DNA of 64,000 nucleotides from Tetragonia tetragonoides (lineage: Eukaryota; Streptophyta; Magnoliopsida; Caryophyllales; Aizoaceae): positions 45,674,807 through 45,738,806 of the forward strand of contig CM076139.1 of the NCBI GenBank assembly GCA_038025085.1, written 5' to 3'. The notes below the pieces were generated by a model. It ran no database searches. It was not told where the DNA came from and was given only the letters and a program-made list of their open reading frames with translations. Below, piece by piece: positions 1-11,625 of this stretch. The first letter of the stretch is position 1. The number at the start of each line of letters is the position of its first letter. A program made the translations under genes and the position numbers.

Positions 1-2289
1 TCAATTATTTAGTGACAGACCTTAACTCATAAAACCATATGCCCTAACATTATATCCTATACCCCTAACTCTATAGCCAAACACCCCCCCCAAAAAAAAA
101 CACCCCATTTGCAACATTGTTATTCTTGCTTGTCTAAAAAAATAAAATAAAAAAATTATAAAAATTCCAACCGCTTCTTCATTTTTAGTCAAATATACAC
201 TTTAATATACAGCTATAGTAGCAAAATCAACTAATGGTAATGATGCTTATATCTTAAATTCAAATCCTTACCATAAATTTCTATCACTAGACCCTTTTAA
301 ATCAAATACATACATCAACATATATCATAGTAGCAAATCAGTTATATTGCAAGTATATCATGAACAATTTTCATAAATTTCAATCACTAGACCATTCTTA
401 AACGAATATATACATTATTAATTATACTATCAAAATTGCAAAATCAGCGACCGTTAGAGATTCGAAAAGGGCTTGAGCAAGATAGAGGATGTGGAGGAGG
501 CCATGGAAAGAGAGGGGGTGTGATGAGATTGTTCGATATATATCAAGATTATTCTGTCAAGTTTTATTTTGCAGTAAAAAAAGTTATTCAAGGTCGATCT
601 TATTCCAATAGTTAGACACGCCATTGACTACGAAGGTCGAGCCAATAGAATAATTTTTAAAAATCAATACCCATAATTTAGGGTTTAAATTAGAAATAAG
701 GAAAGTCATGAAATAGAAATATATGATTATTATTAACACAATGATAATAAAAAAATTAACTAATGCTATTATTAAAAAAAAGTATTAATAAAAAATCAAT
801 GTACTTTCTTTTGTTCATTAGTATTTTTATATCTGTTTATAAAATAAAGGTTTCTTCATTTGTGAGAGTTAGTTTCTCTCTCTATGTAAGATTTTTTTTT
901 TCCTTACATATAGTGAGATTTTCAAGGCTTGTTAGAATTGATGAGATCCTATTTAGATTGTTGGATCTTTTTGATTTTGTTGGGATGGGAAGACAAGTTG
1001 GATCTTCTATATCAATCGGATTACTATTTCCAAATACCTACAGTACTTATGGTGATCATATTCGATCAAAGGGATAACACGTAGGTACCCAAAAATTCGA
1101 CGGAGCCGTGCACGACATCGATATCAAGCAGTAATGTTTGGAAATATATTCGTATTGTTATTTTAGATTTACACTTGTTTAGAGAAATTTGTATTTGTAA
1201 ATGTATTTTAATATTTCATGAATGACAATTTCTCTTTTGCTTATCCCAAAATGAAAAAGTATTATTCAAAAATAGGCTTATTAGGCTATGCATATAACTC
1301 ATGAGATATGAAGTATATTATATTTAACTACTAACACTTGTTATTACGAACACAAGTACAACAATAAGCTAATATTAGTATTCTTCTAATTGTATTTGAT
1401 AGTGGAATTGTTAATTTATCATATTATTACAAAAAATCATATTTTATTTTAGAGACATTTTATTTAATTAAACAAATAATTAAAATGTTACTTGAGTATT
1501 GTAGCAAAATTAGTAATATAGTAACATTCATTATACCCTATACCTCTCTATATTTACAGATTATAGCGTTAGTGTGAAACATGCATTAAAAACAAAACAA
1601 AAAAAGTAAAATCATAAGATCTATAGAATTATAGATATTTGTCCGCACTCAATGTCAATTTTTTTTTTGAGTGACACTTAATGACAATTCTAGTAGCATA
1701 GTCGAAAAACATTTACATGCATTCAATTAAACTTTAGTAGACCAAACCAAAAAAAAAAAAGGAAAAAAACTTAAATAGCAAAACGAACTTTTATGATAAC
1801 AAAACATTTACATATAAACTATGCAATAGTACCTTGTGTAATATTATTTATTAGTAACTTAGACAATATACAACCTATTATTTATACTTAACAATGGACA
1901 TAGACAAGTAATTTTAAAAAAACTATGGAATATACAACATATGGAAAAATAATATTATTAGTTGCTATTCCATATCTATATAACGTGTCAAAGTATAAAA
2001 ATTTGTGAGAAACTCTAATCATGTATACAAAACTATTTGTTTTGCTGGGTTAGTACTTATTATCTTAAGATAATTACTCAACATTTTAGTAGCAAAATTT
2101 ATAGGAGCTGGTGATGAATCATTTGTACTCCTCCAAGTGCCTTTTATAGGAACTGGTGATCAATCATTGTAGCCTGCAATGGTGCTACAATTTAGAGAGG
2201 TGAAACAGAGGTGCCTAAAGTTTGATAACTTATCATTTTATTTGAGAGTACTGTAACGTCAAACTACTTTGAGTAGTTAATTGTCAGTT
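1..2289. other. AT-rich intergenic DNA, no gene seen
   Basis: No convincing exon, transposon end or RNA gene is visible here. The longest ORF (763-1077 +) is low-complexity, rich in Phe/Ser/Leu, and has no recognisable motif. One local imperfect direct repeat is present: the phrase TATAGGAGCTGGTGATGAATC near 2100 recurs about 46 bases later as TATAGGAACTGGTGATCAATC. Confidence 0.6.
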
Positions 2290-2360
2290 AGCCTATATGA
2301 GATTTGAATCCATATCATACGCACAATTGTATACTGCTCTACCAGTTGAGCTAATAGGCT
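2290..2360 (-). repeat. tRNA-like sequence (tRNA pseudogene or SINE head)
   Basis: Read on the minus strand, the ends pair as a 7-bp acceptor-like stem (AGCCTAT with ATAGGCT). An intact A-box-like TAGCTCAACTGG forms a D-arm, and a B-box-like GGATTCAAATC follows. The T-stem has an A-C mismatch, and the anticodon arm fits only as a 5-bp stem with an 8-base loop. It is therefore not a normal functional tRNA. The two internal pol III boxes would suit either a decayed tRNA gene or the 5' end of a tRNA-derived SINE running towards lower coordinates. No SINE tail or target duplication was identified. Confidence 0.45.
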
Positions 2361-2518
2361 TTATCATAGCATCATAAAGTACACATTTTCAAGCATTTCA
2401 CCATTATATGAGCCTAGAAGGCATGACACATTAAACCAAAGGGGGCTTAGCTTAAAGGGTTGGCAATTTATTTATTTTTGCAACATGAAATACATTTTAT
2501 CAAACAACAATACCAAAC

Positions 2519-3530
2519 TTACAAGCTTCCACTGTCTACACAGCTATGATCGGGCTTTACAACAGATCTGGGGACTTTAACAAAAACAAGGTCAACAAAT
2601 AAACAAAAGCAACTTCTAATATCAGCTACTACATCAGATACATCTAAAGGAATAACACCTTTAAGCATAATGACAAACATCAGTGAGTCTGTCCAAATCG
2701 TAACCGAAGTCCAACCTCTCTCCTTTGATCCCAATGCAAGCTGGATAGGCAAGCTAGAGCCTTAGCTTTGATTGGCAAACTCAGGTGCAAGAACTGAGAA
2801 ACAGACTCCAAAACCCCACCAGAAACTTCATCCACCAAACACCGCGCAATACCAGCTCGATCTATAGGTATCAGCTTTCCAAGCACCATCAGTACAGAAG
2901 AATTTCATATCAGGAGAATAATTAACCCCAACCACTTGAAATACCACATCATATGTCACAGGAGGAGAATTTGGAATCTGAACAGCTTTCCAAGCTGCAA
3001 ACTGTTCCGCAAGCAAAATTACATTGGTAGGATCAATTGCAATATTTCTGAAGATGTAATTGTTACGAGAAATCCAGATGCTCCAGAAAATCGCAGTCAT
3101 ATAATCAATTGCATAGAATGCTACATCAACCAATTTTAGCAAATAAAGGAATAAATCCATAAACCATGCTGTAAAAGGTATGAAACCATTACTTCTAATT
3201 TGAAGGCCCAGTCTGCAACATCCCCAAATTCGTTGACTGTGTTCACATTGACGAAAGAGATGATCAACCGTCTCAGTAGCTGAATTGCATAATACACACA
3301 ACCTGAAACCCTGCAGTCCGACTTTGATCAAATTCCCTCTAACTAACAAAGCATTGTTAAGCATTTTCCATAGAAAAGTTTTCCATTTAGGTAAGATAGG
3401 AGCAGCCCAAAATTTCCTCCAAAATCGTCGTTTCCAAGCTACTTGTCGATCAATTCCCAATTTTTCTCGAAGCATAATAGCGTAACCTGTCTTGAATGAA
3501 TACATCGCAGAATTGTTCATCTCCAATGAA
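2519..3530 (-). pseudogene. LINE (L1-type) ORF2 C-terminal fragment: zf-RVT plus RNase H
   Basis: Minus-strand translation from about 3526 downward gives the plant L1 ORF2 C-terminus. First comes a reverse-transcriptase zinc-binding region (WKRRFWRKFW, LPKWKTFLWKMLNNAL, LCVLCNSATETVDHLFRQC with the Cys/His spacing). A RVT_3-type RNase H start follows (FFCTDGAWKAD). The frame then shifts near 2880 and again near 2750, where the rest of the RNase H (for example IARCLVDEVSGG, VTIWTDSLMFV) continues in other frames. More degenerate ORF2 may extend up to about 3800. No start, no polymerase core and no clear poly(A) are seen, so this is a truncated dead copy, different from the LINE at 10.2-15.2 kb. 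Confidence 0.75.
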
Positions 3531-3925
3531 AACTATCTTCCCCTAAATCCTTTCGAACATCCGTAGCTAAAATGCGTGCAGCATCTGATTGGGGAAACCA
3601 TCTTTTAATTTTAGAGGATTGGCATTTAGTGAGCAAATTTAAGCAATTTAGCTCCAATCACAGTGGAATGAGGTAGATGACACCACATAATATTTGACAA
3701 ACACTGAGCTAAGGCTTCAAATTCAGCCAATACACAACCTAGCCAATCTCTGATAATGGATTGTTTGACGAGATGGGGAAACTAGCTCTTGTCAGCCATA
3801 GAAAACTTGTTTTATTAGTTCCCTGAACTCTAGAATCCTTTATCAAGGAACCTAAATTAAATCAAAAATTAAGTTAAAATGATTCAAATTGAAACAAAAT
3901 GCAAAATACCAACTTGTCTCCCATC

Positions 3926-3989
3926 AGATACTCTTATACTTTCTTCTCAAAAAAAAAAAAAAAAAAAAAAAAAAGATACTCTTATACTT
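3926..3989. mobile_element. Minimal retroposed insertion: 7 nt plus poly(A) between 16-bp target duplications
   Basis: The 16-mer AGATACTCTTATACTT occurs at 3926-3941 and again, identical, at 3974-3989. Between the copies lie only TCTTCTC and a run of about 25 A (3942-3973). A poly(A) tail bordered by a long exact target-site duplication is the footprint of target-primed reverse transcription by LINE machinery. Here almost no template other than the tail was copied. The parent element cannot be told from seven bases. Confidence 0.7.
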
Positions 3990-4268
3990 GACCCACAAAC
4001 AGAAATTACATGTTTACAAGCAAACTTAAGTACAAAATGGAAAATAAGAACATAAAGTAAAGTGAATTGCAAAATTAGAGCAGAATTTTCACAAATTAAG
4101 CAATAAAAAGGCAATGCTAATTATAATCACAAAAACATCCAATAAAGATGACGACTTGGCCTGAACAAACCCAAATTGAAATCCCCAATTAAACCTAATC
4201 ACAATCCGAAAAAAGGTGACCCAAAATCACAGTACAAAACAATACCTTAATCGCCGGAGCCGAGTACC
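3990..4268 (-). other. Left host flank of the copia element; possible 5' intron of an interrupted minus-strand gene
   Basis: On the minus strand this flank reads ...GGCTCCGGCGATTAAG|GTATTG..., which resembles an exon end followed by a splice donor and a T-rich plant intron. The same phrase (GGCTCCGGCAATTAAGGTA) occurs on the other side of the copia element at 15985-16003. This could be the first exon/intron junction of a minus-strand gene split by the insertion. No downstream coding exon was recognised between here and position 1, so the gene idea is weak. Confidence 0.25.
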
Positions 4269-6027
4269 TGTCGTGGGTCCAGCCACATTTATATACATAT
4301 TTTATTTTATGTATTATTATTTCAGTAAAAGAAAAAAAAAAAAAGAACAAAAGAAAAAAATTGAACTAAGCTACTGAAACCGAATTGATTTCGGTTAGCC
4401 ACATTGGTGAGATGGCCTTTGTTCTTTTTGGGCTTAGTCTATTTATCTCACAATTGGTTATTGGCCCACATGGGCAATTGAAGTGATAATGCTTCTCTTG
4501 GAAGCTTGGTGGCACACATCTGTTTTGCAAGAAGAAATCAGTGTTTTCAAAACCGGACCGGACCGACCAGTCCAACCGGTTCGACTGCGAACCGCTGGGT
4601 CAGACGGTTTATTTAGCTTACGAAACCGCTTGGATCAAACCCGGTCAAACCCGGCCGGTTCTTTAAAAAACCGTGAAAACCGTTGAACCGTTCGACCGGA
4701 CCGGTTGATGTTCTTGCAAATCTGACTCATTTCTCCATTAATTTGTCACGGCTTTCACTTGTGCCAGTCCCCTCCTTCTCTCTCACCTGAGTCGACCTGA
4801 CCCACGGTGTTCTCCCGGCGAACTAATGGCAGTTCCGGCGACGGCAATTTAGGGGTAAGTGAGGAGAGAGAGAGGTTTAAGAAGGGCGGAAGTGACGGAG
4901 TTGAATCAGATCTGAAAGAATGAAAGAGAGGTTATGGCCTGTGGGTGTTGTTTTTCAAAGTGGGTGAGAGAGAGAGGGGTGGGGGAATGACGGCTATAGC
5001 AGATGGGGATGACCTGGGAGAAGCTGAGGAAAGTGACGCAAATCACTGAGGTCTTGATATTTCACACATTTTGTTTTTGGAGTTTGGTTGACTAGTGACT
5101 TCTTTTTCCATTTCTTTTTCTTTCGCACTATTTTGATCTTAGAGATTGTTGCATTGGGATTTGCCTTTAGAGTTTAGGCTTGTTGGATGAATGATACCAA
5201 TTGTATTTTATATGTTTTATTAGAATCTCATTGTCATAAATAATTTTTTCCCATTATTTTTCCTATTTTCTGTATTTTTTTTTTTTCTTATTTTCCTTAT
5301 TTTTCTATATTTTTTAAATTTTAGTTATAATTTTTAAATTATTAATTAATTATGACGTCATCCGATTTTTGAGGCCGGTTCAACCGGTCGAACCATTGAA
5401 CCCCTCGATCAACCGGTTCGTTGCCCGGTCCGGTTTTCAAAACATTGGAAGAAATCAGAGAGACAAAACGTGAGAGCTAGCTAGCTCACACACAAGAGAG
5501 CCAACACTTGCAACAGTAAACACAAAGTGAGAGAGAGAGTGATCTACTCAGCTCAAGCTTTGATTTCAAGGGGCATACGATAATTTTGCTGAGGTATTCA
5601 GCTTTGTGTCGTTGTTCGGATGAGTTGGAAGGTGTGTTTGTGCTCAATTTGAGGTTGTTCAACAAAGGTAACTTTTAGGGTTTGGTCTCTAGTACCTTGG
5701 GAGTAGTATTGATAATTGATATCAATTGTTTACTCAATTCTAGAGCTTTTGGTGTATCTTTGGTTGATTGTTGGTGGTGTTTCAAGTTAGGTCAAAACTT
5801 GAAACTTGAACCTGTTGTAAATTGTTATTTTATTTATAGTGGATTTACTTGTCGGTTTGGCCCGTGGTTTTTTACTCTCCACACTGGAGGGTTTTCCACG
5901 TTAAAATCTGGTGTTCATTTATTTACTGTCATATATTTGTTCTGGTTGTTTTATTGTGATTGGGTTGTGTAATTTTGGCCGATTGTCTTGTTGTCGATCT
6001 TGTGGGTATTTGTCTTGGACCCCAACA
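4269..6027 (+). repeat. Left LTR of the copia element
   Basis: The LTR begins TGTCGTGGGTCC and ends ACCCCAACA directly before the primer binding site. It aligns with the split right LTR (10124-10227 plus 15245-15980), apart from a 909-bp hAT-like insertion at 4539-5447 and scattered substitutions. Removing that insertion and its target duplication leaves about 842 bp, close to the 840 bp of the right LTR. Confidence 0.9.
4539..5447. mobile_element. Non-autonomous hAT-like element (909 bp) inside the left LTR
   Basis: Terminal inverted repeats are visible: left CAGTGTTTTCAAAACCGGAC, right reading outward as CAATGTTTTGAAAACCGGAC. An exact 8-bp target duplication GAAGAAAT flanks it at 4531-4538 and 5448-5455. 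The right LTR of the host element lacks the insertion and has one GAAGAAAT, an empty-site proof within this window. Subterminal regions are dense in CCGGTT/AACCGG motifs, as in many hAT elements. No transposase is encoded; the interior has GA-rich repeats and T-rich DNA. Confidence 0.92.
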
Positions 6028-6029
6028 AC

Positions 6030-6041
6030 TGGTATCAGAGC
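6030..6041 (+). other. Primer binding site of the copia element (initiator-Met tRNA type)
   Basis: TGGTATCAGAGC lies two bases after the left LTR end. This is the common plant copia primer binding site, complementary to the 3' end of initiator methionine tRNA. Confidence 0.9.
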
Positions 6042-6061
6042 ATTGGTTATTATTTGTAGAC

Positions 6062-6960
6062 ATGGATTCTAGTCATAATTCCATGGTTAAATTGACATGA
6101 CCAATTATTCCATATGGAGACCCATGATGGAAGACTTGTTGTATTGCAAGGATTTATATGACTCGATTGAGGTGGATGAAAAAGTTGTTGTCCCAGTTAA
6201 ACCAGAAAAAATGACAGATAAAGATTGGGAGAAAATGAAAAGGAAGACCTTGGGTACAATTAGACAATGGATTGATATTAGCATATTCAATCATGTGTCC
6301 CAAGAAACTGACCCATTTGACTTGTGGAAGAAATTGGAAGGTCTTTATGAGAGGAAGACCGCTCACAACAAAGCTTCTTTGATTAAGAGGCTGGTAAATC
6401 TCAAGTTGAAGCATGGGAAGTCAGTGTCTGAACACCTTAATGATTTTCAGGATGTTATTAACAAGTTGACGTCTATGAAAATTGTTTTTGATGATGAGTT
6501 GTAGGCTTTGTTCCTATTGAGTTCTGTGCCAGACAGTTGGGAGACACTTGTTGTGTCTATTAGTAACTCAGCTCCGAATGGTGTGCTTTCTTTGGATGTG
6601 ATCAAAGAGAGTATGTTTAATGAAGAAACCAGAAGGAAGGAGATGAGTATTGATAACTCACAGGCACTTGTTGTTGAGAACAGAGGAAGAAGCAAAAGTA
6701 CAGGTCCTAAGGGACGTGGCAAGTCAAAGCACAGGTCCAAGTCTAGAGATGGCAAGGAGACCCGTACTTGTCACTACTGCAACAAACCTGATCATATCCA
6801 GAAGTTTTGCTTCAAGATGAAAAGAGACAAGAAGCAAGATCATCAAAAAGATGGTGATGACAAGAACACAGCAGCAACCACTACACATGCAGAAGAGCAT
6901 GTCACTATGGTGTGTGCTGATGGTGAGCGTCTTCACATTGAAAACTGTGGTTCTGAGTGA
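6062..6960 (+). pseudogene. copia gag (capsid and zinc-knuckle nucleocapsid), broken
   Basis: The likely start is ATG 6062 (MDSSHNSMVKLT); a one-base loss near 6098 puts the rest in another frame beginning MTNYSIWRPMMEDLLYCKDL. The UBN2/gag-type region follows (GTIRQWIDISIFNHVSQETD, LWKKLEGLYERKTAHNKASL, VSEHLNDFQDVINKL). An in-frame TAG sits at 6502-6504. The next segment holds a basic stretch and the CCHC zinc knuckle CHYCNKPDHIQKFC around 6770-6811. TGA at 6958-6960 replaces a tryptophan codon at the gag-protease junction. The product would package element RNA in virus-like particles, but this copy cannot make it. Confidence 0.88.
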
Positions 6961-8082
6961 GTTGTTGATTCAGGGGCTTCGTACCATTGTGTACAGAAGC
7001 GAGAGCATTTCATGAACTACCGAGCTGGAGACTTTGGTAGAGTGAACATGGGTAATTCGAGTTCTGCGAGAATTATTGGCATGGGTGATATTCATGTACA
7101 GACAGATGTTGGGTGCACATTGATCTTGAGAGATGTACGACATATTCCAGATTTGCGTCTAAATTTATTGTCACCAAGTGTTCTTGATCGAGAGGGATAT
7201 CGACATTCACTTGGAGGGGGCAAGTGGAAGTTGTCTAAGGGGTCAATGACAGTGGCTCATGGCGAGCTATGCTGCACGCTGTACAAGACACACATGCTTG
7301 TTTTTTCTGGAGAGATACATGCTGTTATGGAGAACACTTCTCCGAACTTATGGCAACGGAGATTGGGGCATGTTAGTGAGAAAGGAATAAAGCTTCTTGC
7401 TGGTAAGTCTTTTATTCCTGTGGATACTACTATCTCTCTTGACCCATGTGATCACTGTTTAGCAGGGAAAAAACATCGAGTTTCATTCCCTAAGAAGTCT
7501 CGCAAGAAGAAAGTGAAGTTAGAGTTGGTACACTCTGACGTGTGTGGTCCAGTGGAGGTTGAATCTCTGGGTGGTAACAGATACTTTGTTACTTTTATTG
7601 ATGATGCCACACGGAAAACTTGGGTTTATATGCTGAAAAATAAAAGCCAAGTGTTCGAGATTTTTCAGAAATTTCATGCCATGGTAGAGAGGGAGACAGA
7701 CAGAAAGTTGAAGCGTCTCCGCACTGACAATGGAGGTGAGTATACCTCGAATGAGTTCGAGGGTTATTGCTCGAGACATGGTATTCGACATGAGAGGACA
7801 GAGCCTGGTACCCCACAGCATAATGGTGTTTCTGAGAGAATGAACAGAACCATTGTTGAGAAGGTGAGATGCATGCTGAGAATGGCAAACCTTTCGAAGT
7901 CGTTTTGGGGTGAAGCGGTCAGAACCGCTGTCTACTTGATAAACAGAGCTCCGTCAGTTCCTTTGGGATTTGATGTTCCCGACTGTGTTTGGTTCGGGAA
8001 GAATCCTTCTTATGCTCATTTGAGAGTGTTTGGGTGCAAAGCTTTTATGCACGTGCCAAAGGAATAATGATCTAAGCTTCAT
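6961..8082 (+). pseudogene. copia protease and integrase segment of pol, broken
   Basis: Directly after the TGA at 6958 comes the aspartic protease active site (VVDSGASYHC). The GAG-pre-integrase HHCC zinc region follows (LWQRRLGHVSEKGI, CDHCLAGKKHRVSF). The integrase core has the D-D-35-E residues in LVHSDVCGP, RTDNGGEYTS and PQHNGVSERMNRT. Two adjacent stops, TAA TGA at 8065-8070, interrupt the conserved stretch before KLHLKSTPCVFVGY. These domains process the polyprotein and insert element DNA. The order protease-integrase-RT separates this element from the gypsy elements further right. Confidence 0.9.
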
Positions 8083-10075
8083 TTGAAGAGCACTCCTTGT
8101 GTATTTGTTGGTTACGGTGATGAAGAATTTGGTTACAGGTTGTATGATCCAGAAAAACAGAAAATTGTTAGGAGCCGAGATGTAGTCTTTTATGAGCACG
8201 AGATGGCGGCAGGCCTCCTAGCTGCAGGTACGACTACTAGTAGTACAAATTTGCCTTTTGCTACTGATGTTTCTCCTATTTCTGTTTCTGTTGATCAGCC
8301 TATTGTTGAAGAGCATGGGCATGAACATGTTCATGATGATGTTGAAGAAATGCAACCTGGTGATGATGTGCAGCAAGATGCACATGAGACAGAAGAGGTT
8401 TCTGAGCAGGGGGAGCAGTCCACTCCACAAGTGGATGATGCATCAGTTAGAAGGTCATCCAGACAACATAAACCTTCTACCAAGTATCCAAGTTCAGAAT
8501 TTTTCCTTGTCACCGATGAGGGGGAGCCGGAGAGCTTCCAAGAAGCATTGTCTAGCCAAGACAAAAATGAGTGGCTAGAGGCTATGCAAGAGGAGATGGA
8601 TTCTTTGAAGAAGTATGAGACTTATGATCTTGTTAAGCTTCCTAAGGGGAAGAAAGTGTTGAAAAACAAGTGGGTGTTCAAGTACAAGAAAGATGGCAAC
8701 AAACTAGTGAAGCGGAAGGCTAGAATTGTGGTGAAAGGATGCAACCAGAAGAAGGGCATCGACTTTGATGAGATATTTTCACCATTGGTAAAGATGACAT
8801 TCATTCGTATGGTGTTGAGTCTAGCTGCTAGTTTGGATTTGGAACTTGAACAACTTGATGTAAAAACAGCATTTTTACATGGAGATTTGCACGAGGAAGT
8901 TTACATGGAGCAACCTGATGGATTTGAAGTTAAAGGGAAAGAAAATCTGGTTTGCAAGTTGAAGAAGAGTTTTTATGGGCTCAAACAGGCACCAAGGCAG
9001 TGGTATAAGAAATTTGATTCGTTTATGAGAAACAACAACTATAAACGAACTCATGCAGATCCTTGTGTGTATTTCAGAAAGTTCCTTGGAGGTAACTTCA
9101 TTATCCTGTGTTTGTATGTTGATGATATGCTCATTGTTGGACAAGATGCAGATATGATTCGCAAGCTCAAGGAGGACTTGTCTAAGTCCTTTGACATGAA
9201 AGATTTGGGTCCTGCAAGACAGATTTTAGGCATGGAAATTGTTCGTGACAGAAAAGCTGAAAAGTTGTGGCTGTCACAGGAAAAGTACATTGAAAAGGTA
9301 CTTGAGAGATTTAATATGAAGAATTCCAAGCCAGTTAGTACGCCGCTAGCAGGTTACTTCAAGTTGAGCAAGCGAGCTTGTCCTACTACCGAGAATGAGA
9401 AGGCGGGTATGTCTTCTATTCCGTATTCCTCTGCTGTTGGTTCTTTGATGTATGCGATGGTCTGCACAAGACCAGACATCGCACATGCTGTTGGTGTGGT
9501 TAGCAGGTACTTAGCTAATCCGGGAAAGTTCACTGGGAGGCAGTGAAGTGGATCTTGAGATATTTGCGGGGCACCTCAAAATTGAGTTTATGTTTTGGAG
9601 GTGGTGAGCCTATACTCAAAGGTTTTACAGATGCAGACATGGCTGATGATTTGGATAACAGAAAATCTACCTCTGGTTACTTGTTCAGATTTGCAGGGGG
9701 AGCCATTTCAAGGCAATCCAAGTTACAAAAGTGCGTAGCTTTATCTTCGACAAAGGCAGAGTATGTGGCAACCGTGGAAGCAGGTAAAGATATGCATTGG
9801 TTAAATCGTTTCCTTCATGAGTTGGGTTTGAAACAAAGTACACTGTATTCTGTGATAGTCAGAGCGCTATGGATTTGAGCAAGAATACTATGTATCATGC
9901 CCGCATGAAGCACATTGATATGAGATATCATTGGTTGTGTGATGTGATTGAGGAGCAACTAATGAAGTTGAAGAAGGTCCACACTAGTAAGAATGGCGCC
10001 GACATGTTGACGAAGGTGGTTCCCGGAAGCAAGCTTGAGCTGTGTAGCAAGCTTGCGGGTATGGCGTCCAAGTAA
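8083..10075 (+). pseudogene. copia reverse transcriptase and RNase H segment of pol, broken
   Basis: RT motifs are clear: NKWVFKYKKDGNKLVKRKAR, LDVKTAFLHGDLHEEVYMEQ, SFYGLKQAPRQWYKKFD, and the catalytic LYVDDMLIVG. RNase H follows (FTDADMADD, KSTSGYLF, LSSTKAEYVA, then a third frame with ARMKHIDMRYHWL). A one-base loss near 9530 shifts frame before EAVKWILRYLRGTSKL, and a second frame change near 9850 precedes MDLSKNTMYHARMKHID. The C-terminus ends at a TAA (10073-10075), 48 bases before the right LTR. Confidence 0.92.
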
Positions 10076-10107
10076 GTGCTGAAATTTTTTATCTCTCCTC
10101 CGAAATG

Positions 10108-10123
10108 GGCTGGAGGGGGAGAT
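10108..10123 (+). other. Polypurine tract of the copia element
   Basis: GGGCTGGAGGGGGAGA directly precedes the right LTR start (TGTTGTGGG at 10124). This is the expected plus-strand primer site. Confidence 0.85.
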
Positions 10124-10227
10124 TGTTGTGGGTCCAGCCACATTTATATGCATATTTTATTTTATGTATTATTATTTCAGTAAAAGAAAAAAAAAGGAAA
10201 AAGAACAAAAGAAAAAAATTGAACTAA
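10124..10227 (+). repeat. Right LTR of the copia element, first part (interrupted by a LINE)
   Basis: Starts TGTTGTGGGTCCAGCC and matches the left LTR base for base apart from small changes, until GAACTAA. There the LINE begins. The remainder of this LTR is at 15245-15980. Confidence 0.92.
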
Positions 10228-10429
10228 AAATTAATGAGCGATGAGAGAGAAAAATCATTATTCTCTCTCGGTGCACGATTAGCTCATCCTTTGCTAATGT
10301 GCTCCTTCCATTGATTTCAGTAAAAAATCTCCTCTCTTCGCTCAAATTTCCTGTCTCGATTGTGTTCTTCGTTCGATTTTCGTAGTTAATTGCTAATTCC
10401 CAGCTATTTTAAGCAACTTTTTTCCGAGT

Positions 10430-11381
10430 ATGATAACCACTGAGCAAGATTCGTACGCTGCTGCAATGAGGTGAAACCGTCAATTTGATGCTGGATTGAA
10501 ATTGAAATTCATACCCACACAGTTTGCAGATGTTGATAATGTGAAGTTTGATGAATCAGAGTGGACAGCGGGCTTTGACCAATGGCGGTTCTCCTTGATT
10601 GGGTATGTTTTGGAACTCAAACCCTCTTTGCCTTCGATTAGGGGTTTTGTTAATATGCAATGGAAGGATTGTTGTAAAATTGACATTCATTTGATAGATG
10701 ATGGAATTTTTATGTTCCGGTTTGAATCTGAGGTGATGATGAACAAAGTTTTTGATAGTGGACATTGGTATTATAACAATAGGCCTTTTATTCTTCGACC
10801 ATGGGATGTGGATATTGATCTATAGAAAATTGATGTTACTTCAATTCGAATTTGAATTAAGCTGCCTTACTTGAAATATAATTTGTGGACTAATGTTGGG
10901 TTTAGTAGAATTGGGAGTGTTCTTGGAAAACCCATATGCACTGATGGAATAACTGCTGCTAAAACCAAACTTTCTTATGCTCGCTTATGTGTGGAAATCA
11001 ATGTAAAATCTGAGTTACCAAAACTCCTTAAGCTGCATGGCCCTACTGGGGAGGTTTATGACCAGGAAGTTATATATGAATGGGTACCACATAGATGCCT
11101 CTGCTTGTATGGTATTTGGGCATAATGATGCTCAGTGCAGGAAGAGGCCCACTCACACTGCCTGGAGACCTCGTCCTATAAATACTAGTACTGGTATTAT
11201 AGCTCCTGTTGTAAGCTCTGGTACTGTTGGTTCTGCATCTGTTGGTGTTTCTGCTGGCTCAAATACTGTTGGGCCTAGTAATGCTGCTGTTGGTTCTGAT
11301 TCTAATGATGCACCTGGTGCATCTGTGCCTGCTCCTGAGATTCAAGCAACAATCACGGGTGGAGATTCAGGGGAGGGGTGA
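10430..11381 (+). pseudogene. LINE ORF1 (DUF4283-type, CCHC RNA-binding), broken
   Basis: Start at ATG 10430 (MITTEQDSYAAAMR), followed by TGA at 10472 where CGA would fit. The DUF4283-like core is readable (WRFSLIGYVLELKPSLPSI, DDGIFMFRFESEVMMNKVFD, HWYYNNRPFILRPWDVDIDL), with a TAG near 10823 and another stop near 10853. The gag-like middle continues (NVGFSRIGSVLGKPICTDGI). The CCHC knuckle is split by a frameshift around 11090: one frame ends YEWVPHRCLCLYG, the other continues CMVFGHNDAQCRKRP. After that comes a Ser/Gly/Ala/Val-rich tail. ORF1 proteins coat LINE RNA. Confidence 0.85.
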
Positions 11382-11625
11382 CAAGTGTTTGGTTCTAACA
11401 ACAGTTCTACTCTGCAACTTGAGAAAGAGAATATACCTCCTATCTTCCTAAATAACTCTTTTGAAGAACTGAGGTTTGGAGAGACAAGTAGAGATAACAC
11501 AGTTTCTGAGCCAGCCTAAGTTGTGCAACAAAAACTGTGTCACAGTCCAGTGGGAAGCAAGCTAGTAAGCCTCCTCAGAAAGGGAGGATGTTGAGAAGCC
11601 AGAATAAGCAATCCCCTCATAATTC

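Noticed and set aside
763..1077. 104-codon ORF
   Set aside because: Low-complexity Phe/Ser/Leu translation of AT-rich DNA; no motif.
2290..2360. Functional tRNA gene
   Set aside because: Weak T-stem and abnormal 8-base anticodon loop; kept only as tRNA-like.
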